Shown one piece after another: positions 46,407-57,226 of a stretch of 64,000 nt of DNA; position 1 is the stretch's first letter, and each line of letters begins with the position of its first letter. The stretch is from Calvatia gigantea (lineage: Eukaryota > Basidiomycota > Agaricomycetes > Agaricales > Lycoperdaceae): positions 558,001 through 622,000 of the forward strand of contig JACAAK010000001.1 of NCBI GenBank assembly GCA_025093985.1, in the 5' to 3' direction. The translations under genes and the position numbers were made by a program. The notes below the pieces were generated by a model, which made no database searches, was not told where the DNA came from, and saw nothing but the letters and a program-made list of their open reading frames with translations.

Positions 46407-47937
46407 TGCTTTAAGCAGAAGACCAGATTATAAAATAGAAGAAAAAGACAATAAAAATATAATAGCAATCCCTAAAGAACATTTTATAAATTTCATCACA
46501 GAAGAAATAAAGGATGAAATTAAACAAAATAAATCACAAATTTTAAACAAATCAAATTATAAAGAACAAAATGGATTATATCTATTTCAAAATAAAATAG
46601 TCATACCTGAAAATGCAGAAATAAAGAAGAAAATATTAAGAAATGCACATGATCATGAAACATCAGGACATCCAGGAATAACAATGACTATCAAGAAACT
46701 TAACAAAAAAATATATTGGCCAGGAATAAACACATATATCAAAACTATATCAAAGGATGCAATGTTTGTCAACAGTATAAAATCAATAGACATCCAACAA
46801 AACCACCAATGCAACCAATACCTGGACCAAAATCAACTAAACCCTTCACACAAATATCAATGGATTTAATTACAGACTTACCTCCAGATAATGGATTTGA
46901 TACTATCCTGTCCATAGTGGACCATGGACTTACAAAGGGGATAGTACTAACAAAAACAAATAAAAATATTACAGCAGAAGAAGTAGCAGATATATTATTT
47001 GAGAAAATATTTTCAAAATTTGGCACTCCAATGAAAATAATATCAGATAGAGACCCAAGATTTGCAGCAAAATCAATGCAAAAACTCTATGAAAAATTAA
47101 ATATAAAACCAGCATTTTCAACAGCCTATCATCCTCAAACAGATAGAATGACTGAAAGGTATAATCAAGAAATAGAATTCTATTTAGCAGCATATACATT
47201 GAAAAATCCAAACTCTTGGACAAGAGCATTACCAATGATAGAATTCATTCATAATACAAAACCACACAGTGGAAGATTACACTCTCCATACAAATTACTA
47301 TATAGAGTAAACCCAAAAGCATTTACAACATTAGAAGACCAAGATAATACATTTGTACCTTCAATAAATGAAACAACCCTTTATTTACAAAAGATCCAAG
47401 AAGCAGCTTTAGAAGCACATAAATTAGCAAGACAAAAGATGGCAGAAAAGAACTTTAAACTGTGGAAACCATTTAAAGTCAGAGATAAAGTGTGGCTAGA
47501 CAATAGAAACCTACCATTACCCTATTTGTCAAAGAAACTAAATCAAAGAAGAGAAGGACCTTTTGAAATCATCTAAAAAACTTCACCAACAACATACAAA
47601 CTAAAACTACTGAAGAAGTGGAAGATACACAATAAGTTCCATGCTTTTCTTCTAACACCGACAATAGAAAATGATATATATGGGAAATACAATGAGAATC
47701 CACCACCAGACCTAATAGAAGGAGAAGAACAATATTAAATAGAAGAAATCCTAAAACATAGATTTCAAAAGAAGTATTCAGGAGTTGAACGAGAATACCT
47801 TATATGATGGAAAGGCTATGGACTGACTGAAGACTCATGGGAACCAGAAATAAATTTAGATAATGCAAAAGAAAAACTCAAACATTATAAAAGGATCTAT
47901 GATTTGACTTGAATGACCCAACACCCAGAGCATGTCT
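46407..47937 (+). pseudogene. Ty3/gypsy chromovirus integrase with C-terminal chromodomain
   Basis: A truncated pol starts inside the integrase region: RRPDYKIEEKDNK, HDHETSGHPG and GCNVCQQYK (zinc site), SMDLITDLPP, ISDRDPRF and QTDRMTERYNQE (catalytic D, D, E), a GPF-type end (REGPFEII), and a chromodomain (EEILKHRFQKKYSGVE, WKGYGLTEDSWEPE). A single missing A in an A-run near 46740-46750 shifts the frame, and three stops follow in the C-terminal part. RT and gag are absent. Confidence 0.9.
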
Positions 47938-49258
47938 AGGGTTTTCCTAAAGCCTTCTACTCCATTTCTAACTCCCAACAACTCCTCCTCCTCCTCTCAT
48001 GAAAACCCTCACCCCCAAACTCCTTCACCCCCAACTTCTACAAAAGTATCACCACTATTGTCACTGAGAGTACAAACTACTGGTTCAGACTCTACAAACA
48101 AACAAAATCAAACTGTGACATCTATACTTGAAGATGCCACCCTTTGATCCACTCTTTTATCTGAACAAGTAACCGCCAACTTTGTGTCTATTTATGGCTG
48201 GACTTCTGGACTCTTTTACTGAGTCCAAGAGGTTGGGCTTGCTTTTGATAAGCTCTATATTACAAAATGCAATTATGACAAAGCACATAAAGCAGCCAAC
48301 AACTATATTATCGACCTCTCTTGCCATCTTGTCATGGGCCCCCATCTTAGGGCTATCCAGCAAATGGCAAAAGCCATTACACAACCCACTGAGGAACCAA
48401 CTCAGGTCCTCAGTCAACAAATTACAAACCAACCTATGTCATCTAATGGAGGTACCTGAAGACCTCCAACTCCACCAACTCCCATTACTCCTCATCAACC
48501 ATCACAACCTTGAGATGTGGTTACTATATACCAGGGTATTTAGACTGTACCAATTACACAAGTTACTTGACAACTTGCTACTCCTCAATGACAATACCCT
48601 CCAACATCTCAATATAGAGACCTCTACTGCGAGATATGTAACTGAGTAGGCCATTTCAAGACACAATGCAGAATCTATTACTGCATTCACTACCAAACCA
48701 AAGGCCCTGGCCATCTGGCAAAATTTTGTGCCAGAAATCCTTACCCAGGAGTTGATCACAAGAATCTCTCCCCAGATGCCTTATATGAGCTCCAACAAAA
48801 GGAGACCTATCACCACACCAGTACCCCCCTCACTGGCCTCACCACCTCCCTATCCCATGGGCCCAAGGCCATCACCAATTTACCTATCCATACTGACACC
48901 TCCTGTCAGCATGTCAACAACTTCATCCATTCTGATCCAACTCAGAACACCTCAACCAATACCTCCATCACTTCTACTTCAGTGACAAACACCACAACAA
49001 CCAGGCCAACTTATGCCCTGAAATTCACAAGAAAACCAACAGCAAAACCCAAGGATGTTGGAAACCTCAAGCAACTACATTGATTCCCGACTCTTTCAAC
49101 AATTTTCTCAAACTACCCATCTTATATCCACAATGGATATCAACCCCAACCAGGCAGCCATTATCCAGAGGATGTTGAATTTGATTTCAATGATGACACA
49201 ATTGCCAACATCACAGGTGAACCAGTAGGATATATGATCTGAAAAGTTTACTTGTAAA
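47932..49258 (+). pseudogene. ORF with two zinc knuckles, downstream of the integrase
   Basis: One frame from MSRVFLKPSTPF to GYMI-KVYL, interrupted mainly by TGA codons. A Ser/Pro/Thr-rich N-terminus is followed by about 130 residues without clear similarity (SIYGWTSGLFY, CNYDKAHKAANNYI), then two Cys/His motifs, CEICN-VGHFKTQC (the dash is a TGA) and CIHYQTKGPGHLAKFC, and an Asn/Thr-rich tail ending DFNDDTIANITGEP. It sits where an env-like or accessory ORF would lie, between integrase and 3' LTR. Confidence 0.7.
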
Positions 49259-49509
49259 TAATACAGACAATTTCTTTACTTTGCTACTTAGCTATAATAG
49301 CAAATTATGTTTACCCTTTTTAAAATTGTACTTGTATTAGAAAATTTTCTTTACTTGTTTTCAAATTTCTTTTTAAACTTAGAAATTTTCTTTACAAAAA
49401 TATTAAAAAAATGTTATGCTCATAAAACAATAAATAAGTTCTTAGAACTTAAATAACAAATTTAATAAATAAAAATATAGATGAGGACATCTATGATAGA
49501 AAAGGATAA
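49259..49509. other. AT-rich leader into the 3' LTR
   Basis: Very AT-rich sequence with no ORF. The last bases before LTR B, GATAGAAAAGGATAA, are purine-rich and fit a polypurine tract. Confidence 0.4.
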
Positions 49510-50003
49510 TGTTATGAATATGACTATTTACTTAGATAATACAAGTTCTAGAACACTCTTAGACTAGAACACATCTAGACTATACCTAGAACTTAATACT
49601 TATAAATAGAACAACTTATATAATAATTCAAAGTCATACCACTTTGAAGTCATATGACTTTTATATACCATATTTAGACAAGTAACATATCAATACAGTA
49701 CAATATAGTAGTATACTGCTGTAGTATATAAACCTTTCAACTTAACCAGTAGACAGTATTGTTTCTACTTGGTTAGGTGGAGACTCAATCTATAACTCTC
49801 TTAACACTCTCTTATAATCTGAACCTAAGACATTATAAGAGTTATCAATTGAAGGACAAAGACCTCTGATCTAAGACATAAGAATATACAAAGTAGTTGT
49901 AATACTTTGATATTCTTAAGCCTTTGAGAAAGAGTCCCCTTTGATATCACAACTGCCTGTAGATATCAGGTTGACTTAGGACAAAGTCAATCTCACTATA
50001 ACA
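49510..50003 (+). repeat. LTR family B, copy 2 (494 bp)
   Basis: TGTTATGAAT...CACTATAACA. Same family as 34153-35066 but shorter in its 5' third. The flanks TACTA (right) and GATAA (left) do not match each other or those of copy 1, so the two copies need not be one insertion. Confidence 0.75.
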
Positions 50004-50009
50004 TACTAC

Positions 50010-50330
50010 ATAGGATTTATATATGAAGTCCTAGGTGAAAATACCCTATAACCTGGGTATAAGGTGAGCTATTTACTACCAATGGCATATACTGAGCATA
50101 ATGAGGCAACAGCACCTATCTAATAGAGCATTCTAACCAGCTACAATATGTGTGGTATACTGCTGTTTTACCTAAGTTCATAGCATATGTAGTCTGTTAT
50201 TAACTCACTCTGAGAGTGGACTTCTCTAGATCCATTTCAGCTATAAATAGACTGAACCAACATAGTGGTATGGATTGAGATTCAATATTGTGTTTGAATC
50301 ATGCTGTTCCATTTACAGATAGGACTTCAC
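50010..50330 (+). repeat. Repeat R2 (LTR-like), copy 2
   Basis: Counterpart of 18220-18560, directly after LTR B. Contains CTATAAATAG. Confidence 0.5.
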
Positions 50331-50438
50331 ATTGTATTTAGCTTTAGACAAAGAAAATAAAGAAGAATGTACTAACTTGTATCCTCCATTAGAACTATAA
50401 TCTGTCTTGTCATTGTTATTGATGGTGGAAAAATCAGT

Positions 50439-51350
50439 CTATACTGGCTTCACTTTGAGCAGCTTGGGAATTTTGATAACTGCCAGTGTCTTGTGCTCTA
50501 GCTCTAGCCATGCCTCATTCTCAATTATTGTAATTGAGAAAGTCATGAGTGTATTGTCAACTTCTATCAGATCAAACTTCTTCCACAGATTAACCTCACT
50601 GTCAGTGGACACAACATGGTTGCACTTGTCCCATGCCTTGAGTACATTAACTTTAGCCTTTACAGAAGGCTTACAGGTGAAAGTGGGTTGCAGTATAGTA
50701 ATGTGCTCAGCAAGCAGCTTAGCCACTGAAGAAGTAGGAAACAACCTAGAATATCTTGCCTCCTCAACAAAAGTATGCATGGAGGTGGTCAGCTGGGCAA
50801 TAGCCTGTAACATGAAGTCTATAGTGTTAGCTTGATAGCTAGACCCTGACTGTCCTCCTCCTTCTTTCTTGCCCTTGCTCTTATTGTAAGAATGTCAGCA
50901 GTATTTCTTCTTCTTGCCCTTCTTTGCTCTAGACAGCTTCTGCTGCTGCTGCTGCTGCTGCTAGGGTTTCTGCTATTAGGGCTGCTATCCTTGTAGATAC
51001 TGTCTATTCTGCTGGTACCTGTATTGCTGCTACTAGTGGTTCCTACTACCTTGACATAGTGTAAAGCATGCTTTTTATGCATAGAAGATCTAGTTGGAGG
51101 TGTAAGTGGTGATAATGCTACTGTGGGCCTTGTCTGCAAGTTAACTCAGTGAAGGACATATTGGATATAAGAAGGGTTTGAGCAACATAGCTCATGGAGG
51201 GATGAAGTGACTTTAGCAAGATTATTGTTTCAATCTCACTTGCAATGCTAGCATTTATGGAATCAAGCTGGCCAAAGATCTGTTGGAGCTCAAAGGAAAC
51301 AACACAAATAAATTTGTTATAGACCTGGGTGGGACCAGGCAATCCATACT
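50439..51350 (-). pseudogene. Ty1/copia-like gag/protease relic
   Basis: Minus-strand pieces: FGQLDSINASIASEIETIILLKSL (gag-like), then a Gln- and Lys-rich region, then VLKAWDKCNHVVSTDSEVN resembling the copia protease start. Frames change and stops occur. Assignment to copia rests on the order and on weak motifs. Confidence 0.5.
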
Positions 51351-51716
51351 AAATTACAAGGTTATTCTACAATTCCCAAGCATCTTCATAAGTATGCTCT
51401 AATATAGAATTGGAGAGAGTACTCTCAATCAACTCAAGTGCTCTGGTATGCAGATTATTAGCTTGTCCAATACTGTAACACTTGTCAGTGGTCATTGGAA
51501 TTGGAGATCCTGGACATAATAGACAGGCTTCTCATTATTAACAGTACTTGCTAAGTCAATGATCATCACACTTTGTTGATGTATAAGTATTTTAATATAT
51601 TTAAAATCTATAACAATCATATTGTTACTATAAAGTCTAGTATAGTATACTGATTATTGACTTAGTAGATGAAAAGAAAAATCCCAATCTGGAAAAACAG
51701 GCTAGAATACAATAAG

Positions 51717-52341
51717 TGTTATGAACTTACCACATCCCCAGACTCTTCTCCCTTCTGTATTAACCTTCTATTTAGACCTTCTCTTTCTCTTCCACTATAC
51801 CCTGGTCCATTATTTATTTATTAAGCACATGTACTTCTACCTTTGCTTCTGATGATTCATTCTGAATCATGTTCCTGTTTCACCTTTATCTTTTCTTGTC
51901 ATCGAACTTCTATTCACTCATCTCTATCTTCCTGTGACTTATACTTCTTCTTCTCTCAATCTTACTCATTTCTATGACTCCATATATTACCAATTAACCT
52001 GTAGTAGTTCCCATTGACTCATATCTGTTTACTACGTAAATTCCCATCTCTTATCCATAACTAGTATATAACTTTAAGTAGTACCCATGTATTACCTTAG
52101 GTTATTCTAGTAACAAGCTTCCTTATCTTCGCTCATCTGCTACAAGGTTAACAACCTTGGGGACTGCAGTGACACTTAACTTGGACTTCTCAGGCAAACA
52201 CGAGCTTCTACTTGAGGGAGTGATCTGAAGCCTGTACAGAGGTCATTGAGACTTGTCAAATACTCCTGGGCTATAGCATTGAACCTCTCCCTGAGTGGAG
52301 ACAATCTGGGCCTGGTTGCAAAGTAAGGTAACACATGTAAT
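51717..52341 (+). repeat. LTR family A, solo copy 3 with target-site duplication
   Basis: TGTTATGAACTTACC...CACATGTAA, 625 bp. Flanked by AATAAG at 51711-51716 and again at 52342-52347, so it is a solo LTR left by recombination. Confidence 0.85.
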
Positions 52342-52347
52342 AATAAG

Positions 52348-53071
52348 AATGAAGGGAATATACTTACTTAAAATTCTAACTGTATTTTATGGTTAGCTAA
52401 AACACATTGATGATTTCTACTATAAGAAATTACTCTGCTAGTCATGATGCCCAATTTAACTAGTAAAGGATATCTCAAACTTGTCAATGACAGGATAGCT
52501 AAAAACATAATTGGACTCTTAGCTAAACTGGCTACTATTATCACACAATGCCCCTTCTTAGCTATCTTGGCTGAGAACCAGTTCAATCATTCTAATAAGT
52601 GAAGACAAGATAGCTGCAACAGTCATGTGGCATATACAATTAGATAGCCAAACTGAGTAGAGTGGGTAGGAGTTGGATCAGTACCTCTGTATCTTTGTGA
52701 ACAAGTGACAGAATAACGAAAATTTCCAAAAATCTTGGAACATTTTTTAGAAGAGAATTCCAGGATTTTTCTCAGATTTCTGAAGATTTTTCTAGATTAT
52801 GGCAGTACAAAAGTTAATTGTACCAAGTGACAATAATGTGCCAAGTGACTGTTGTCCACTGGACATTTAGTGTTACTAACCAAGCATTGTATAAACAGAG
52901 ATAATTAACTAGCTTAGACTACTACATATCAATATTTTTGCTTATTGGTAGACTTCCCCATAGATTGTCCAATCCCACGTGTTATATGATTGACACTAGA
53001 AATATATGTCCCCCATTCATCCAGTCTATTTATCCAACAGTTAGTTTCTCATATGTGTCCACAATCAAGAC
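52348..53071. other. AT-rich right edge of the island
   Basis: No recognisable element or gene. Composition returns to host-like close to 53050, within the 3' flank of the Zn2Cys6 gene. Confidence 0.5.
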
Positions 53072-56000
53072 TCACTCAAAACCTGTTGGTGTGGAAGACC
53101 ACATTGTCATTGTGTCATGATCCAACATTGGAAAGCCGTCACTCAGGCCGGGAACTTCTCTTTCGCCGGAAATACTCGAACCTCCCGGCACGGTCTGCCC
53201 CGATTCAGACATTCCTATTAAATGGACACCCCCAGTTGGAAAAGCAGGCCACATTGATCCTGTCTGGGGATGAAAACCCCCAGTCAGTTGCCCATCCCTC
53301 ATTGATACTTCCGAGAATGGGCCCTCTGCCGTCGAATAAGCTAGTTCCAGACCCGCCACACTTGGAATTTCCTGACGGTTTTGATCGAGATAAGTCTTCG
53401 ATTGAAGGAATGCATTTTCGTGGGCTTGTAACAGGTGTTGATGGGAGAAGTAGCATCCGGAGAATGTAGATGTAGCGGGGGGATCTTCCTCAGCTGGGTG
53501 GGTGGTATTCCGCCGCGAAGCAGCAATGTTATCGGAAAAGTTGAACTGGCCATAAACGGGCAGACGACCGAGTTCGGTACTGTACACCGGGAGCGAGAAA
53601 TTTGGTGGTGGAGCAGCATCGGGGGGGAGTGGAGCTTGAAGGGATATGGACGCCGGGGTGGATGAAATATGCGTTGGTAACGACGGGCTTGCTACGATTG
53701 GGTTTGACATACGTCTCTCGGAGAAACCGGGAAGCGAGAATGACAAAGATGCGAAATCGTTGGAAGCTGTGCGCCGTCTCTTCCGGCTTCGAGGACACAT
53801 AGCCGACGTGTCCTCGTTAATAGTCACATTTCCGGCGTACGCGAGTTCGGTCAAGATATCCCTATCGACACCCCCATAATTAACATATCATGTAAACATG
53901 GAGAACAGGCGTCCATACCAAAATCGTCCGGCAGAACACCATCTATGATCGTTCAGTTATCAGCCGTTAGTCTTGTGAAAAAAATAAGATGGACTCACCT
54001 CTTCTCGCAAGATTTGAGCATGTTCATACACCGCTGCACATCCTCCATCTCCCTCTTAGGGTTGGGCGCAAAGCCCGTTCTTTTTCCACTCCAGATGTTG
54101 AGCAATAATATGACAGCCGCCGTGAACGCTGTGATCTACAGTTTACCAACCGCCCCATCAACGATAAAGCATCGTGCTAATCTTACTAGATACACACCTG
54201 TAGATGTGGCAAGGGCAGGTCGCTGATACGACTGTACGATTCGAGGACATGACAACATGATCTTGCTGCGTTGGTGCATATCGCCAAGGAGGGAAAGGCA
54301 GTCGGGGCCCGATTCCGGGGGGATGGTATGAATGGACGGTGGATAAATATTTGGACGTGGTAGTATATCGCATACAATGCCGCAGATTGTTTCAGGAATA
54401 GTTGGTTCTCGGATGATGGATTCCAGCGCACTAGGTTCAGGAAAAATCAGCGTTTAGATCGTCAAATGTCATCCGGGAAAGAAATTTACGATGTTGAGGA
54501 ACAGAATCCATCCAATTGTTCATTGCTGAGTCTAACTCGGCGATGATCTGCTGTTCTGAGCGTTGGATAACCCTCCCATACATATTCTTCGGCCGTTTGA
54601 TGGCGTACTGGGGGTAAGTTTGCCGCTCAAGCGCTGCACGCACATAAGAGTAAGGGCAACGTACGATAGCGCGCATTGCGTACGCGAGAATGTCCATGAG
54701 ACTGAGATAACAGTTGAAGAACGCGATAAACGAGGGTATCCCGGCGGGTTGCTTGAAACGGTCGTCCGGGTTCAGAGTTTCCCAGAATTCATCGTCACAC
54801 TCAATCGGCAAGTCCAGATCAAAACTTTTCGTCAAGGAGGTTAGCGCCAATCCCCAAATATCACGATCAAACTGCATGCGCACTCTTCATCTTGAAGTCC
54901 ACACGGCCGACCCGAGAAAGAACTCGTAAGACGATCGATGCTCACGAGTACCCTGTGGGCACGAGGTGAGATATCGGCATTGAAGTCAACGATAATTTAG
55001 AATGGGATGGAGCTCACCAGAAAGCGCGCTTCCAAAGCTCATCTTCGGCCGTTGGCGAACTATTATTCTGTGGCCGACGCCTATGGGCACCCACCTCCTG
55101 TGCAAGGCGTAGCGCCAATCCAACTTGGCTCCAGCAACCCTGTGGAGTCTCCGATGACTGCGAGAATAGCACAAAAAGCTAGATCGCACCAATCATCAGG
55201 AAAAACAGGCCAGCGACCCTTATAAGAACAGACGTACTGCATATGCCTGCAATTCATGCAAGGACGTCCGCTTAAAAAACGAAGTACGGAGAAGCCTGAC
55301 CTGCTCAAACCATTTCCACCCAGCCGACGTTGTTGAATTGCTCTCCTCGACGAACACCCTCGGATCTTCGCTGTATCTAGATCCGAGGGCACATACCATC
55401 AGGACTGTGGCGCCGAAATAAGAATCGGTGAGGTGTAATCCCTCATCGATGCCCCTTTGAAACGTCGGGCGATGGAGGAGGGGGAGGAAAGGGTTGATTT
55501 GGGTGAAGTAATGTGAAATCAGGGAAGTCATAAGGTCGGGAGGAGGAAAGGTGTATCGACGGGATGTATCTTCTGTTTCTGGGTTGAAAGACATCCACTG
55601 AATGTCATATGAGAAGGTGCGGTTGGGGTAATCCGTATGCGTATGGAGTTGCTTACCGAAGGGAGGTCCCAGAATTCTGGTCTACGATTTTTAAGCGTAG
55701 TTTGTCCCGCCAAACTTCGATCCCCACTGTAATGGCTTTTTAGATCTAAAGCTGTTTGAATGAGTTGATAACCACTGTGCACTCGCACTTATATGTCAGC
55801 GGTAGAAACGGTAATAGCGTATAGTAACATCACACCTGGACTTCCCAAAGAACCGATTCTGTGGTGGATTGAGGTCAAGTTTGGCGAGTTTCCCAATCAC
55901 TCGCGTCGTTCCGTCACCTTCTTCGTCATTCCTTGATAAGACCGGCGGCACATCGACTTCCTCAAGGAGCTTGTCAACTTCTTGACCAAGGTCAATTCCT

Positions 56001-56683
56001 GGAAGTAACTAATCAAACGGAAAGGAAAACCGTCATCAGGAACATAGAACGGTCAGAAAGGTTGAGATGCGCACCTTGGACAATAACTTATCCATCTTCT
56101 CCAGCCGTGCTTCAAGGCTTTCTACGTATCTATTCTCTCCATCCCGAATAAGTCTCCCTGTATTCGGCTATAACATGGCGTACTGACCCTTTCGCAGAGC
56201 CCAATGTCTAAAAAAGGGTTGAGTAACCGTGATAGGAATACACATGTATGACTCACCTTCGTAACCTCCCTATGTGTACACTCCAACCCATATTGAATAC
56301 AATTGCTACACCTATTCCCAGGCATTTCACCACTATCACATCGAACTATCGAACCAAAGGCGGGGGAGAAACCGACATTCAATCCCAGAAGATTAACGAC
56401 TCTCGGCTATGCGTAACTCACTTTTCTTCTTCTTGCATATATCACACGCGCCTGGAATCCTTCGTTTCTTCTGCGCTTGAGCCCCTTGAACCTGAGCAGC
56501 AGCAACGCCATGTGCCTGTTTGGAAGATTCGTTTCCCTCACCTAATGCGTGCAGGATTGTAACGGCCCCTATCTCATTTTGGGCTGGAGTGCCAATAACC
56601 ACAGACCCAGACTTGGTTGAGGTAGGCGTGGAAGCAGAAGGAGAAGGGGAAGAGTCGATACCAGACGTCGTCGTGACCGCCAT
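53072..56683 (-). CDS. Zn2Cys6 transcription factor with fungal_trans domain
   Basis: Nuclear regulator; target unknown. Fourteen exons on the minus strand: 56683-56422, 56345-56257, 56207-56188, 56129-56075, 56008-55836, 55774-55657, 55597-55238, 55157-55018, 54952-54884, 54824-54490, 54430-54198, 54135-53999, 53942-53919, 53861-53072; 2805 nt, 934 aa, phase kept throughout. The start MAVTTTSGIDSS is preferred over the upstream in-frame Met at 56710. The DNA-binding domain is CDICKKKKIRCDSG ... RCSNCIQYGLEC, CX2CX6CX9CX2CX6C, followed by a short coiled coil (YVESLEARLEKMDKLLSK). The fungal_trans domain contains PFLPLLHRPTF, ALGSRYSEDPRV, LALRLAQEVGAHR and DFDLDLPIECDDEFWE. A Ser/Pro-rich C-terminus of about 250 residues ends at the border of the transposon island. 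The intron at 55158-55237 hides a conserved-looking stretch (see findings). Confidence 0.92.
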
Positions 56684-57226
56684 AGTGCCCAACCAGTCAA
56701 CTCGACACAACGCCGGAAAAGGTCAGGACTAAAAATTGAATTATTCGTTTATCAGTTATCGGGCCCTAAGTCTTCCTCCTGGAGCTGATTGGAAAGCAAC
56801 AATGATTGGAAATCAAATCACGGTTTATGGAGCTGTCGGACGGCACGGTCGCCTCAGTAATGCAATGGAAGACCGAAATGGACCGAGGGGAACCCGACTG
56901 CCGACTCGTGAACGAATAGATCTTAATCACCCCGCTACGAAGAACAGGGGGGAATGGGAAGATCCACAAGGTCCGGTGGTCCACAAGGATTGGGTGATAG
57001 AAGTTGATGTCCTGGGAAGACGGAAAGCAGAGTTTGTTAGTGTTGAAGTGAGTTGTGTGTGATGGGCCATGGGCGACCTATCAAAATAAATTACAGTTGA
57101 GAACAAATGGGGCACCCCACATTGCAGCGCTATGTGACTCCTAGGTGCCACCGGATCTACGGATCAATAGGATCATGGCTTAAGGGTGATAAGTATAGAT
57201 AAGGGTAAATCGTGTGGATATTGTCA
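56684..57226. promoter_or_regulatory. Upstream region of the Zn2Cys6 gene
   Basis: 543 bp between the regulator's start and the stop of the AAA-like gene, both on the minus strand. No coding motif. A 108-codon ORF on the plus strand here (56736-57062) has no recognisable feature. Confidence 0.45.

Larger units (their letters stand above)
17560..53050. mobile_element. AT-rich island of nested, decayed transposable elements
   Basis: From about 17.56 to 53.05 kb the sequence is clearly more AT-rich than both flanks and CpG is rare, most severely in the LINE segments (22-33 kb). It holds LINE, Ty3/gypsy, copia, Tc1/mariner and unclassified elements inserted into one another. Host genes resume at the stop codon of the Zn2Cys6 gene (53072). 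The individual parts are listed separately. Confidence 0.9.

Noticed and set aside
35195..49258. TGA read as a sense codon (Trp) in the retroelements
   Set aside because: Host genes in the window use TGA as a normal stop (for example RPR2 and GT2), TGG is used for Trp in the same ORFs, and the family expects Arg at several TGA sites.
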